NCBI RefSeq assembly: GCF_029338315.1
Contig: NZ_CP119794.1
Span: 2,108,001-2,172,000 of the forward strand
Direction: 5' to 3'
From: Haloarcula regularis
Lineage (GTDB): Archaea; Halobacteriota; Halobacteria; Halobacteriales; Haloarculaceae
Length of the DNA stretch: 64,000 nucleotides
Within the stretch, counting starts at the first letter, position 1; the number at the start of each line of letters is the position of its first letter. Made by a program: the position numbers and the translations under genes. The notes below the pieces were generated by a model. It searched no databases. It saw nothing but the letters and a program-made list of their open reading frames with translations, and had not been told where the DNA came from. This document shows positions 17,171 to 27,286 of this stretch, one piece after another.

Positions 17171-17629
17171 ATGGTCGACGACATCGACAGACAGGTCGTC
17201 AACGCACTCCTCCGGGACGGCCGGGCCAGCGCCCGCGACGTCGCCACCGAGACAGGCGTCGCGGCGACGACCGTCTCACGACGGATGGACGAACTGGTCG
17301 AGTCCGGTGTCATCGAAGGGTACACGCCCCAGGTCGACTACGGGTCGCTCGGGTACGAGGTCACCGCCGTGTTCCAGCTCTCGGTGGAGGGCACGGGACT
17401 CAGGCCGGTGACAGAACGGCTTCGAGACACGCCGAACATGATCGCAGTGTACGAGGTGACCGGCAGCCACGACATCGTGGCCATCGGTAAGTTCGAGGAC
17501 ACCGCGTCGTTGAACGCCGCCATCAAGGACCTGCTCACCGACGACGAGATACGGTCGGCGTCGACGTCGGTCGTGCTCAACGCCGTCCGTGAGTACGAGC
17601 AGTTCCCGGTCGAGGAATCGGGCGGCTGA
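17171..17629 (+). CDS. Lrp/AsnC-family transcriptional regulator
   Basis: 152 residues. N-terminal winged helix: VDDIDRQVVNALLRDGRASA followed by VAATTVSRRMDELVESGVIE. C-terminal RAM/AsnC effector domain (about 60-145) with VYEVTGSHDIVAIGKFED. Lrp-type proteins sense amino acids as octamers. It starts 9 bp after glnK and is likely in the same transcript, so glutamine or another nitrogen signal is a plausible effector; this is inference. It may act on the amt upstream region. Confidence 0.92.
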   Translation: MVDDIDRQVVNALLRDGRASARDVATETGVAATTVSRRMDELVESGVIEGYTPQVDYGSLGYEVTAVFQLSVEGTGLRPVTERLRDTPNMIAVYEVTGSHDIVAIGKFEDTASLNAAIKDLLTDDEIRSASTSVVLNAVREYEQFPVEESGG

Positions 17630-17793
17630 CACCGGGTCGCCGCACCGCGTGAGCGGGCCCGAGACGAGCACCACGTGTTCTGTACGCGTCGTCGTCACCG
17701 AGAGCAATCGGACCTACCACGGCACCGTGTCCGGGTACCGACCGGCCGGCGGCGAGCAACAGATTCTTTCTCCGACCGGTCGAACGCCGTGGT

Positions 17794-19131
17794 ATGAACC
17801 ACGAGCAGTCGCGGACGCTGTACGACCGGGCGCTGTCGGTCATGCCGGGCGGGGTCAACTCCTCAGTGCGGGCCGTCCGCCCGTACCCCTTCTTCGTCCA
17901 GTCGGGCGACGGCGGCCACGTCGTCGACGCCGACGGGAACCGCTACATCGACTTCGTGATGGGCTATGGCCCGCTCCTCCTGGGTCACGACCTGCCCGAG
18001 CGGGTCCAGTCGGCCGTCCAGCAACGGGCCGCCGAGGGGCCGATGTACGGCGCGCCCACCGAGGTGGAGGTCGAACTCGCGGAGTTCGTCACCCGGCACG
18101 TCCCGAGCGTCGAGATGGTCCGGTTCGTCAACAGCGGGACCGAGGCGACCGTCTCGGCCGTGCGCCTGGCCCGCGGGTACACCGGCCGCGACAAGATCGT
18201 CGTGATGCAGGGCGGCTACCACGGCGCCCAGGAGTCGACGCTGGTCGAGGGCGAGGGCGACCACACGGCCCCTTCGAGTCCGGGTATCCCCGAGAGCTTC
18301 GCCGAGCACACGCTGACGGTACCGTTCAACGACCCGCAGGCCGCCCGCGAGGTGTTCGAGGACCACGGCGAGGACATCGCCGCCGTCCTCACCGAACCCA
18401 TCCTCGGGAACTACGGCATCGTCCACCCGATCGAGGGCTACCACGACACGCTGCGCGAGCTCTGTGACGACTACGGGTCGCTGCTGATCTTCGACGAGGT
18501 CATCACGGGCTTCCGCGTCGGCGGCCTCCAGTGTGCCCAGGGCAAGTTCGACGTCGACCCGGACATCACGACGTTCGGGAAGATCGTCGGCGGCGGCTTC
18601 CCGGTGGGCGCCATCGGCGGCAAGAGCGAGATCGTCGAGCAGTTCACGCCCGCGGGCGAGGTCTTCCAGTCTGGCACCTTTTCCGGTCATCCGGTGACGA
18701 TGGCCGCCGGGCTGGAGACGCTTCGGTACGCCGCCGAGAACGACGTCTACGACCACGTCAACGCGCTGGGCGAGCGCATCCGCTCGGGCTTACAGGACCT
18801 CGTCGAGGACCGCGCCCCCGAGTACACCGTCGTCGGCACCGACTCGATGTTCAAACTCGTGTTCACCCGCGACGCCCCTGACACCTTCGAGGGGCACTGC
18901 GAGGCCGGGTGTACCCAACGCGAGGCCTGTCCCCGCTTCGAGCACTGTCCGAAGACCGGCGCGGACATCAAGCGGGCCGAGACCGAGCGCTGGGAGCGCC
19001 TGTTCTGGCCGGCGATGAAAGACCGGGGCGTGTTCCTCACCGCCAACCAGTTCGAGTCCCAGTTCGTCTGTGACGCCCACACCGAGGAGGATATCGACGA
19101 GGCCCTGGAGGCGTACAAGGAAGCGATATGA
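17794..19131 (+). CDS. hemL: Glutamate-1-semialdehyde 2,1-aminomutase
   Basis: 445 residues. PLP enzyme that makes 5-aminolevulinate in the C5 heme pathway; HemB (11058-12038) uses its product. N-terminal [20 protein letters not shown] is the family opening; the PLP lysine is K263 in [17 protein letters not shown], and [14 protein letters not shown] is the D-x-x-x-T aspartate region. A cysteine-bearing insert [13 protein letters not shown] near the C-terminus is typical of haloarchaeal versions. Its TGA overlaps the ATG of the next gene. The start at 17794 ([14 protein letters not shown]) fits the family. Confidence 0.96.
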   Translation: MNHEQSRTLYDRALSVMPGGVNSSVRAVRPYPFFVQSGDGGHVVDADGNRYIDFVMGYGPLLLGHDLPERVQSAVQQRAAEGPMYGAPTEVEVELAEFVTRHVPSVEMVRFVNSGTEATVSAVRLARGYTGRDKIVVMQGGYHGAQESTLVEGEGDHTAPSSPGIPESFAEHTLTVPFNDPQAAREVFEDHGEDIAAVLTEPILGNYGIVHPIEGYHDTLRELCDDYGSLLIFDEVITGFRVGGLQCAQGKFDVDPDITTFGKIVGGGFPVGAIGGKSEIVEQFTPAGEVFQSGTFSGHPVTMAAGLETLRYAAENDVYDHVNALGERIRSGLQDLVEDRAPEYTVVGTDSMFKLVFTRDAPDTFEGHCEAGCTQREACPRFEHCPKTGADIKRAETERWERLFWPAMKDRGVFLTANQFESQFVCDAHTEEDIDEALEAYKEAI

Positions 19132-19928
19132 GCGACGACGACATCGCCCTCTCCGAGAAGCGCATGTACGGCGAGAAGCGCCCGGAGACCCACGCCTACG
19201 TCGCCTCGGGCCTGGGCGTGACCCGCGTCGAGACAGCCGGCGGCCAGGTCGGCCGGTTCAGTCTCGCGAAACGGTGTGCGGCCCGCGACGTCGCGGGCGC
19301 CAGCGGCGAGATAGCCGTCGCCACCGACGAGGACGTGCTCGTCCTGGCCGACGACGGGTTCGCGCCCACCGACTTCGAGCCCGCGACGGCCGTGGGGTAC
19401 GACGGGTCGGGACTGCTGGCCGCTGGGGTGGACAGGGTGGCCCGCTACGCCGACGGCGAGTGGACGACGCTCGGGACCGTCGCGGACGTCCGGGCCATCG
19501 ACGACGGCCTGCTCGGGGCCGACGGCGGCGTCTACGCCCTGCCCAGCCTCGACCGCCTCGGCCTCGCGGACGTGACCGACGTGGCCCCCGGCTACGCGGC
19601 GACGACGGCGGGCCTCTACGAACGGGACGGCGATGCGTGGACCGAGGTCCGGACGGGAGGTCACCGGGCGGTCGCCAGCGACGGCGAGCGCGTCCACGCC
19701 GCGGCCGACGACGGCCTGTTCGAACTGGTCGACGGCGCGTGGGAACGGTGTGCGCTCCCGGTCGACGAGCGCGTGGTCGACGTGGTCCACGGCACGGACA
19801 CCTACGCCGTCACCGAGGACGGGACCTTCCTCGTCGAGACGAACCCCGAGGCGACCGCGGACGGGCGCGGTGGGTGGCGACAGCGGGCGCTCGGTGTGCC
19901 CGAGGTCGTCGGCGTCGCGGTGGCCTGA
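19128..19928 (+). CDS. HVO_0234-type beta-propeller protein
   Basis: 266 residues of short repeated strands: each of about six units has a V(A/R)-x-D-x-GLL or similar blade core (for example [36 protein letters not shown]). This matches the haloarchaeal HVO_0234 family, predicted beta-propellers, commonly next to hemL. The N-terminus [20 protein letters not shown] is family-like. It is translationally coupled to hemL by a 4-bp overlap. No active site is visible; a scaffolding or binding role near tetrapyrrole synthesis is only an inference from position. Confidence 0.75.
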   Translation: MSDDDIALSEKRMYGEKRPETHAYVASGLGVTRVETAGGQVGRFSLAKRCAARDVAGASGEIAVATDEDVLVLADDGFAPTDFEPATAVGYDGSGLLAAGVDRVARYADGEWTTLGTVADVRAIDDGLLGADGGVYALPSLDRLGLADVTDVAPGYAATTAGLYERDGDAWTEVRTGGHRAVASDGERVHAAADDGLFELVDGAWERCALPVDERVVDVVHGTDTYAVTEDGTFLVETNPEATADGRGGWRQRALGVPEVVGVAVA

Positions 19929-20106
19929 AGACGCGGCCCGGCCCCGGTCACAGCCACCGACGTGCTCGCGGTGGGTACGCTGACCAAGTACCCACTCAGA
20001 CAGACCCCTGTCCTGACCGTGTAGCGCGGGCGCGTGTCCGGAGATCGACGATACCGAACGACACACGTGGTAAACCGTCAAGAGCGAGGCCCGAGGAGAC
20101 ATCGGC

Positions 20107-20571
20107 ATGGAACTCGTCGAAGCCACGGCGGACGACCTCGACGCGCTCGCCGAGCGCTGGTACGCGCTGGCGGAGTCGATGACGGCGTATTCCGACCTGA
20201 ACGAACTCGCCCCTGTCGAGACGGGCGACGTCGCCGACGCCTTCCGCGCGCACCTCGACGACGAGGAGACCACCGACTACCTCGTCGTCCACGACGGCGA
20301 GACCGTCGGCTTCCTGACGCTCCGTGAGGGACGCCACCCCTCGCGAGCGTACTCGCGATACATCCGCATCGTGAACCTCGCTATCGACGAGGGCGATCGG
20401 AACCGGGGCCACGGCACGGCCGTCGTCGAACGGGTGCGGGAACTGGCCCGAGAGCGAGGCTGTGACCACCTCAAGGTCTCCTGTGAGTGGGGCAACGAGG
20501 CGGCACGTCGGTTCTACCGCGACGCCGGCTTCCAGCCCAAGCAGGTCGACTACGCACAGGCGCTCGAGTGA
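20107..20571 (+). CDS. GNAT-family N-acetyltransferase
   Basis: 154 residues. The acetyl-CoA binding motif A is DEGDRNRGHGTAVVERVREL (R-x-x-G-x-G), followed by the CDHLKVSCEWGNEAARRFYR motif B and a DAGFQPKQVDYAQAL end. The N-terminal half (EATADDLDALAERWYALAES) forms the acceptor side. The substrate is unknown and neighbours give no hint. The start at 20107 is the ATG that begins the GNAT beta-1 (MELVEATADDLD). Confidence 0.9.
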   Translation: MELVEATADDLDALAERWYALAESMTAYSDLNELAPVETGDVADAFRAHLDDEETTDYLVVHDGETVGFLTLREGRHPSRAYSRYIRIVNLAIDEGDRNRGHGTAVVERVRELARERGCDHLKVSCEWGNEAARRFYRDAGFQPKQVDYAQALE

Positions 20572-20607
20572 CTCGGGCGTACGTCGGTCACGGGCGAGTC
20601 GCAGCGG

Positions 20608-20910
20608 TCAGAACGGGAGCCGGTCCTGGAGGTGCTCGGCGAGCGACGTGCGCTCGGTTCCGTGCCACTGCATCTCGTGGGTCTGGCCCTTCCCGGCGCT
20701 CAGGAACGGGACGGTCGACTCCGGGTCGTCGTGGTACGCCTGCACCGCGTAGACGAGGTTCGTGCGGGCCGCCTTCTCGAACTCGCCGACGCCGCGACAG
20801 TCCGTCTCGGGGTCGACGGCGACCCACGTCATCCCCTCCGCGCCGCCGGGGAGTGGGTCGCCGGGTCGGTGCAGCAGCTCGGCCCGTTCGAAGATCGCGT
20901 CGGGGTCCAT
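20608..20910 (-). CDS. Conserved small protein of unknown function
   Basis: 100 residues from ATG 20910, MDPDAIFERAELLHRPGDPL. It is a single small alpha/beta domain with TWVAVDPETDCRGVGEFEKA and TVPFLSAGKGQTHEMQWHGT; no TM or cysteine pair (one Cys). It reads like a haloarchaeal conserved protein but I do not know the family. GTG at 20925 is an alternative start. It is convergent with GNAT and divergent from prs, whose promoter lies about 100 bp away. Confidence 0.6.
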   Translation of the reverse strand: MDPDAIFERAELLHRPGDPLPGGAEGMTWVAVDPETDCRGVGEFEKAARTNLVYAVQAYHDDPESTVPFLSAGKGQTHEMQWHGTERTSLAEHLQDRLPF

Positions 20911-21000
20911 GGGAGAGATTGGCACGCGATCCTAAAGGCCGTTCCTCTTGGCGTGGTGCCGAAGGCTACAGCAGCGGAGAACGCTCGAATCGAAAAGTGG

Positions 21001-21004
21001 TTTA
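21001..21004 (+). promoter_or_regulatory. TATA box core of prs
   Basis: GGTTTAG with TTTA at 21001-21004 lies 24-27 bp before the prs ATG at 21028, as for a leaderless transcript; it excludes the longer in-frame starts. Confidence 0.5.
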
Positions 21005-21027
21005 GCCCGGCCGGAGACCCATCGCAC

Positions 21028-21882
21028 ATGATTATCCCCGGCGCGGAGACACAGGCGTTCGCGGCGGCGCTGGCCGACGCCACCGGCGAGCGGCTGGGAC
21101 GAGTGGAGTACGACCGGTTCGCCGACGGCGAGCACGTCGTCCGGGTGCCCGAGACCGTGGCGGGCGAGCGTGCGGTCGTCGTCGCCTCCACGGTCAACAG
21201 CGACGCGCACGTCCAGGTACTGCAGTTGCAGGACGCGGTCCGGGAGGCCGGTGCGAGCGAGGTGGTCACCGTCCTGCCGTACATGGGCTATGCCCGCCAG
21301 GACGAGGCGTTCCGGACGGGCGAACCGGTCTCCTCGCGGGCGATGGCACGGGCCATCTCGTCGGGGACCGACCGCGTGATCACGGTCAACCCCCACGAAC
21401 CCGCAGTCTGTGACTTCTTCGACGTGCCGGCCACCCACGTCGACGCCGCGAGCGTGCTGGCCGACCCGCTGCCCGAGACGCTCGAGGACCCCCTGTTCCT
21501 CTCGCCGGATTCGGGCGCGATCGATCTCGCCGTGACGGTACGGGACGCCTACGGCGAGGGGGAGACGGACTACTTCGAGAAGGACCGTGACTACGACACC
21601 GGCGACATCGAGATCCGGCCGAGCGACGCGCCGGTCGAGGGCCGGGACGTCGTGCTGGTCGACGACATCATCGCCACCGGGTCGACGATGAGCGAATCGG
21701 TGGCCGTGCTGAACGAGCGGGACGCCCAGCGCGTCTACGTCACCTGCGTCCACCCGATGCTGACGAGCAACGCGCTGACGAAACTCTCGGTGGCTGGCGT
21801 CGAGGCCGTCGTCGGCACCGACACGCTGGAGCGGGCCGCGAGCGCGGTCAGCGCCGCGCCGGTCGTCGCCGAGGAACTGTAG
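21028..21882 (+). CDS. prs: Ribose-phosphate diphosphokinase (PRPP synthetase)
   Basis: 284 residues. It converts ribose 5-phosphate and ATP to PRPP for purine, pyrimidine, His and Trp synthesis. The PRPP loop is DVVLVDDIIATGSTM; YMGYARQDEAFRTGEPVSSR is the catalytic region and VITVNPHEP the conserved His segment. It is shorter than bacterial Prs and of the archaeal type. The start at 21028 (MIIPGAETQAF) is set by the TATA box. Its stop directly abuts the stop of the convergent MFS gene. Confidence 0.95.
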   Translation: MIIPGAETQAFAAALADATGERLGRVEYDRFADGEHVVRVPETVAGERAVVVASTVNSDAHVQVLQLQDAVREAGASEVVTVLPYMGYARQDEAFRTGEPVSSRAMARAISSGTDRVITVNPHEPAVCDFFDVPATHVDAASVLADPLPETLEDPLFLSPDSGAIDLAVTVRDAYGEGETDYFEKDRDYDTGDIEIRPSDAPVEGRDVVLVDDIIATGSTMSESVAVLNERDAQRVYVTCVHPMLTSNALTKLSVAGVEAVVGTDTLERAASAVSAAPVVAEEL

Positions 21883-23136
21883 TCACCACTGGGCCAGCCC
21901 GGTCCGCCCGTGCTGGTAGGTCAGGATGCCCAGGAAGGCCGCGACACCGGTGAACGCCGCCGCCGCGCCGAGGTAGAACACCCACTCCATGCCGACGTTC
22001 GTCGTGAGCCAGCCGCCGGCCAGCGGCGCGAGCACCGACCCGGGCCGCCAGACCAGCGACCGAACGCCGAAGCTGGAGGCGACGCCGTTGCCGGTCCCCT
22101 CGTCGGCAAAGAGCGCCATGCTGGCCGGCTCGCGGATGGAGTCGGCGACGCCGAGCAGGGCGTTCAGCGCCACCAGCGGCAGGAAGGCGGCCGTGAGCGT
22201 CCCGAAGAAGGGGAACGTCGCGGGGAGGTTCAACGCGGTTCCGATTGCGGGCGTAAAGGGGACCACGAGCGCGACGACGCCGTAACAGAGGCCGCCGGCG
22301 AAGACGAACCGCGCGCGGCCGAAGCGGTCCGAGAGGCCGCCCATGTAGGGCTGGGCGAGCATGTTGGTGAACTTCTCGGCGGCCAGCACGACGGCGACGG
22401 CCGTCGCCCCGTTGACGGCGGCGTTGAATCCCAGACCGCCCCGGGCGGCGGCGACGCCGGCGAAGATGGGGACCCAGGTCCGGACGAGCGTCACCGCGAC
22501 GGCGTACTGGGCGCGGAAACTCGTGATGGTGAGGATGCGGCGGTTCATCGCCAGGTCGGCGAAGGCAAAGCCCTCGGTGGTGGTCTCGTCGGGGCCGACC
22601 CACCGCCAGACGGCGAGGAAGGCGCCGGCAGTGATGACCACGAGCAGCCCGAAGACGGCGTCGAAGCCGAACTGGTCGTACAGCAGGCCCGCCGAGAGCG
22701 ACCCGCCGATGGCCGCCGCGAACCGCCAGGCGTTCGCCGTGCCGATTGTTGTACCCCGTTCGGTCTCGCGGGCGAGTTGCCCCACCAGCGCCAGGCTGAG
22801 CAGGCTGGCGACGGTGAACGCGACCCCCTGGAGGCCGCGGACGAAGACGAACTCCCAGCTCGAGCCCACGAGCGGGAAGAGCCCGTAGACGACAGTGGCG
22901 AGGCCGAGGCCGCCGAGCAAGAGCAGTCGCTTGTCGAACCGGTCACCGAGATACGAGACGGGGACGACGGCCCCGGTCTGTGCCAGCGTCAGTCCGGTGG
23001 CGAACATCCCCAGGACGAACCCCTGTGGGTCCAGCAGGTCGATGTACGTCGGCAGGAGCGTCAGCAGCGTCACGAAGCCGAAGGCGTTGGCGAACCGGGT
23101 GAGATACAGGGCGTAGAGTTCGCGGGAGGTGGTCAC
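21883..23136 (-). CDS. Major facilitator superfamily transporter
   Basis: 417 residues from a GTG start (VTTSRELYALYLTRFANAFG), 12 TM segments by hydropathy. MFS signature SYLGDRFDKRLLLLGGLGL sits in the loop after TM2, and GGLSDRFGRARFVFAGGL is its repeat in the C-terminal half. Substrate is unknown; the layout is drug or metabolite exporter-like. A TTG start 12 bp upstream is possible; longer starts translate GC-rich leader. A TATA-like TTATAG lies just upstream at about 23156-23161. Confidence 0.85.
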   Translation of the reverse strand: MTTSRELYALYLTRFANAFGFVTLLTLLPTYIDLLDPQGFVLGMFATGLTLAQTGAVVPVSYLGDRFDKRLLLLGGLGLATVVYGLFPLVGSSWEFVFVRGLQGVAFTVASLLSLALVGQLARETERGTTIGTANAWRFAAAIGGSLSAGLLYDQFGFDAVFGLLVVITAGAFLAVWRWVGPDETTTEGFAFADLAMNRRILTITSFRAQYAVAVTLVRTWVPIFAGVAAARGGLGFNAAVNGATAVAVVLAAEKFTNMLAQPYMGGLSDRFGRARFVFAGGLCYGVVALVVPFTPAIGTALNLPATFPFFGTLTAAFLPLVALNALLGVADSIREPASMALFADEGTGNGVASSFGVRSLVWRPGSVLAPLAGGWLTTNVGMEWVFYLGAAAAFTGVAAFLGILTYQHGRTGLAQW

Positions 23137-23240
23137 TGTCTCGGGCAAAGAGAGACCCTCTATAACGTGTTTCGAATCGTCGGAGGTGGGACAGCGAGGC
23201 CCACGGTCGGCCCGCTGTCGGAACCGCTGTTCCGGGTCGG

Positions 23241-23675
23241 TTACCGCTCGGGCATGTCGACGGCGCCCACCTGCTGCAACATGCCGAGCATGTCCGGCAG
23301 GACCCACCGCTCCGCGATCTTCCCGTCCTCGATGCGGGTAAAGACCATGTTCGAGACCTCGAATTCGTTCCCGGTCGGTTCGATGCCCATGAACGGCCCG
23401 TCGTGGGTCCCGCGTAACGTCACGCGCATCGCTACGGTGTCCCCTTCGGCGACGACGTCGTCGACGGTCGCCGAGAAGTCGCTGAACGCCCCGCGGATGG
23501 ACTCCATCTGTTCACGGAACTCCGCCCGACTCTCTATCTCCCCGAGCGGACTGTGGTCGGCGAGATCCACGGCGCAGATGGTGTCGATGAGGTCGAGGTC
23601 GCCCGCCGTCGCGACGGCCTCGGGAATCTGTCGCGCGATCCGCTTGTTGTCTGTGAGTGTTGGTGCTGATGCCAT
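23241..23675 (-). CDS. SnoaL-like / ester cyclase-type protein
   Basis: 144 residues, NTF2-like fold. Key stretches are DLDLIDTICAVDLADHSPLG, EFREQMESIRGAFSDFSATV and a final ERWVLPDMLGMLQQVGAV, as in SnoaL-like polyketide cyclase relatives and predicted ester cyclases. The aspartate-histidine DLADHS region may be the active site. Function in haloarchaea is unknown. The ATG at 23675 is preceded by an AGGAGG ribosome-binding site 4 bp away, rare here, which decides the start. Confidence 0.8.
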   Translation of the reverse strand: MASAPTLTDNKRIARQIPEAVATAGDLDLIDTICAVDLADHSPLGEIESRAEFREQMESIRGAFSDFSATVDDVVAEGDTVAMRVTLRGTHDGPFMGIEPTGNEFEVSNMVFTRIEDGKIAERWVLPDMLGMLQQVGAVDMPER

Positions 23676-23849
23676 TGGCTCCTCCTGGACGCTCTCTGCG
23701 ACGTGTCGCTCCGCACAACGAGTCAGCGCGAGCGAGCGCTGAGGTGTCCCTACGCTCTGTGACCACCTAACAGTAGTCACAGAAAACGTGCCGGTCACAG
23801 CACATATTGTTCCCGGACGTGCCCGGTCGAACCACTGCTCGCGCCGCGC

Positions 23850-26800
23850 TCAGTCCGACGCTTCGGCCGTCGACACCGGGCTGATGGCAATCTCCATCTC
23901 GGTTTCTTCGACTTCCCAGGTCTTACGATGACCATCCTCGATGGTACGGAACTCGTCGGCACGAACCTCCTCCATGATGAGGTCCTCGTGGGCGCGAACG
24001 AGGTCAGCCACGCGGTCGTCCGAAACGTCGAGGTCGACGGCGATGCGCGCCTCGATCTCCAGGTCGAGGTCCTTGCGCATCTCCTGGACGCGGCGGATGA
24101 CCTCGCGGGCGTAGCCCTCGCTCTCGATGTCCTCGGTGAGCGCGGTGTCGACGTAGACGACGCCGCCGCCGTCCAGCGCGCTGAACTCGGTGCCGGTGAC
24201 GCCGTCGGGGGTCTCCCGGCGGAAGGTCACCATTTCGTCGGTCAACTCGACGGGCTCGCCAAGGGTCGCCTCGACAGAACCTTCGAGGGCATCGATCGAC
24301 GGGTCGTCGATGCGGGCCTCGTTGAACGCCTGCATCACGCGGCCGGCGTCGTCGCCGAAGGCCGGGCCGAGTTCGCTCATGTCGGCCTCGGCGGAGTAGT
24401 GGAGTTCCCCCCACGTCTCGTCGGGGCCGACGACCTCGACCGCGCGGGCGTTGAGGCGCTCGCCGATGATACCTTCCTGGGCACGAACCGCGTCGGCGAC
24501 GGCCTCGCTGTCGACGTCGACGACGACGCGGGTGACCGGCCAGCGCAGTTTGCGCTCGGCCTGCTGGCGGGCGTTGGACCCCGCCTCCTCGACCTCGCGG
24601 ACGACCTCGATCTCCTCCTCCAGCTGCGGGTCGCGCAGGTCCGCGTCGGCCTCGGGCCAGTCGCACATGTGGACCGTCGGATGGCCCGACGCCCCGGTGA
24701 GCGCGCCGTAGACCTCCTCGGCGACGAACGGCGTGAACGGTGCGAACAGGGCGGCGACCTCCTCGAGGACGCGGTAGAGCGTGGCGTAGGCGGCCAGTTT
24801 CGAGTCGCTGTCCTCCTCTTCCCACATCCGCTCGCGGACGACCTGGATGTAGAACCGTGAGACGTCCTCGACGACGAACTCCAGCAGTTCGCCGGCAGCC
24901 TTGTCGTTCTCGAAGTCGTCCATGTGCTCGGTCATCGCCTGTTCGACGCTCTGGAGGCGGGAGAGGACCCACTCGTCAGCGAGTTCGAGGTCGTCGCGGA
25001 CGTCCGCGAGCGTGGTCGCTTCGGGGTCGAAGTCGTCGGCGCGCATGTACGGCAGAAGCGCGCGACGTTCCAGAGGATGTTGAGCCGGCGCTGCATCTCC
25101 TGAGTCTCCTCCCAGGAGAAGTTCATGTCCTGCCCCTGGGCGCTGACCGAGAGCAGGAACAGCCGCATCGGGTCCCGGCCGTGCTTCTCGATGACCTCGT
25201 GAGGGTCGACGAGGATGCCCTTGGACTTTGACATCCCCCGGCCGTCGGGCATGTTGGCGTAGCCGTGCATCAACACCTGCTTGTAGGGAATCTCGCCCAT
25301 CGCGGCGGTGCTCATGCCCAGTTGCGACCAGAACCACCCGCGGGTCTGGTCGTGGGCCTCCATGATGAGGTCGGCGGGCCACAGTTCCTCGAACGCCTCG
25401 GCCTCCTGGGGATAGTCGAGCGTGCCCCACGTCGCCACCGACGAGTCGAGCCAGACGTCGAAGACGTCGGGGACGCGCGTGTAGGTCGTGCCGTCCTCGG
25501 TGATGGTTAGGTCGTCGACCGTGCCCTTGTGGAGGTCGACGCTCTCGGGGTCGACGTCCTGGTCGACGCGCTCGGCGAGTTCCTCGCGGTCGCCGACGAC
25601 GATAGCGTCGTCCATGTCGCCCGACCAGTCCTCTGGAAGCCAGATGGGGATCGGAATCCCCCAGTAGCGCTGGCGCGAGACGTTCCAGTCGGGGGCGTCC
25701 TCGACGAAGTCACGGAAGCGGTTGTCCCGGGCCCACTGCGGATACCACTCGCTGTCCTCGATGTTCGCCAGCAGTTCGTCTTTGATGTCGGTGACCGTGA
25801 TGAACCACTGGTCGGTGACGATGCGGACGATGCCCGTGTCACAGCGCCAGCAGTGGCCCTCGTTGACGGTGTAGCCCGACTCGCTGGCCAGCAGGTACCC
25901 CTTCGAATCGAGGTCGGCGATGACGTCGTCGTTGGCGTCCCGGACGAACGTGCCCTCGTAGGCACCAGCCTGTTCGGTGTAGACGCCGTCGCTGCCGACC
26001 GGACAGAAGATCTCGAGGCCGAGTTCCTGGCCGCGCTCGAAGTCCTCCTCACCGTGGCCGGGTGCGGAGTGGACGAGGCCGGTCTGGTCCTCGGCGTCGA
26101 CGTAGTCGGCGGTGTAGACCTGCAGCGCCCCCTCGCCGCTGGCGTGGTCCGGGACTTCGTCGGCCAGCGGGTGGTCGTATTTCCATCCAGTCATCTCCTC
26201 GCCGGTCACTTCGTCGACGACCTCGTAGTCCTCGTACCGCCCCGTCTTGAGAACCTCCTCGACGCGCGGTTCGGCGACGTACAGCACCTCTTCCTCGCCG
26301 TCCTTCTGGGCGCGGACGCCCTGGTAGGTCACGTCGCCGTCGACGGCGACGAAGGTGTTGGCGGGGATGGTCCACGGCGTGGTGGTCCAGATGACGAGGT
26401 ACGCCTCGCTGCTCGCGGCTTCGTCGCTCGCTCCGTCCGAGGCCTCCCGCCGGTCGGCCTCGCGCAGCGGGAACTTGACGTAGATAGACGGCTTGCCGAC
26501 CTCCGAGCGTTCGACCTCGTTGTTGGCGATGGCTGTCTCACACCGGGGACATTGATTGATCGAGCGCATCCCCTGCTCGACCAGGCCGCGCTCGTGAGCG
26601 CGCTGGAAGCCCCACCAGGCGGCCTCCATGTACTCCGGATTCACTGTCTTGTAGGGGTCGTCCCAGTCCATCCAGACCCCGAAGTCCTGGAAGTCGCTCT
26701 GGAGGCCCTCGAGTTGCTCCTCGGCGAAGGCCTTGCACTCGTCGATGAAGTTCTCCTCGCCGAAGGCCTCGATGTCCTTCTTGTTCTCGAAGTCCAGGCG

Positions 26801-27100
26801 CTCCTCGACCTTGGTCTCGATTGGCAGGCCGTGCATGTCGTAGCCCGGCCGGTCGGTCACGTCGTAGCCCCGCATCCGCAGGTAGCGGATGTAGAGGTCC
26901 TTCAGCGTCTTGTTCCACGTCGTCCCCATGTGGGCGGCCCCGGAGGTGTAGGGCGGCCCGTCGACGAAGAAGTACGTCTCCCCGTCCTCTCGGTGGGCTT
27001 TCGTCTGCTCGTAGGCGTCGACGTCGTCCCAGTACTCGAAGACGCCGTTCTCGACGTCCTCGGGGTCGTACTGGTCGTCGACCGCGGCGAACCGTTCCAT
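23850..27100 (-). CDS. ileS: Isoleucyl-tRNA synthetase (one frameshift)
   Basis: Class I aminoacyl-tRNA synthetase, 1083 residues if repaired. HIGH-type motif is PPYTSGAAHMGTTWNK; KMSKS-type is GRGMSKSKGILVDP; the editing domain has WTTTPWTIPANTFVAVDG. The N-terminal part runs from 27100 (MERFAAVDDQYDPEDVENG) to NILWNVARF; from LPYMRADDFDPEA on, the frame shifts at about 25054-25058, where one C of a CC pair is missing. Since the gene is essential, the break is almost certainly a sequence error. A low-complexity insert (EASDGASDEAASSEA) interrupts the editing domain. Anticodon-binding domain and C-terminus are complete. Confidence 0.93.
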
Positions 27101-27286
27101 ACCCGGGGTAATCCGCGCCGGCAATAAAGGACAATCGGTTAGTCACGCGGTGACTCGGCCGTCGGCCCCACAGCGGCAACGGTTATTAGGTGTGAGCAGT
27201 AGAGTATGTTTACTAGATTGATATTATGTGGGTCGAACAGCCAGGGACGAACAGCGGCGAGATAGCACGGCGGGGGCGGGCCGACC

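Noticed and set aside
20632-21027. N-terminal extension of prs by 132 codons
   Set aside because: It is antisense to the small gene at 20608-20910, and the TATA box at 21001 places the transcript start near 21028.
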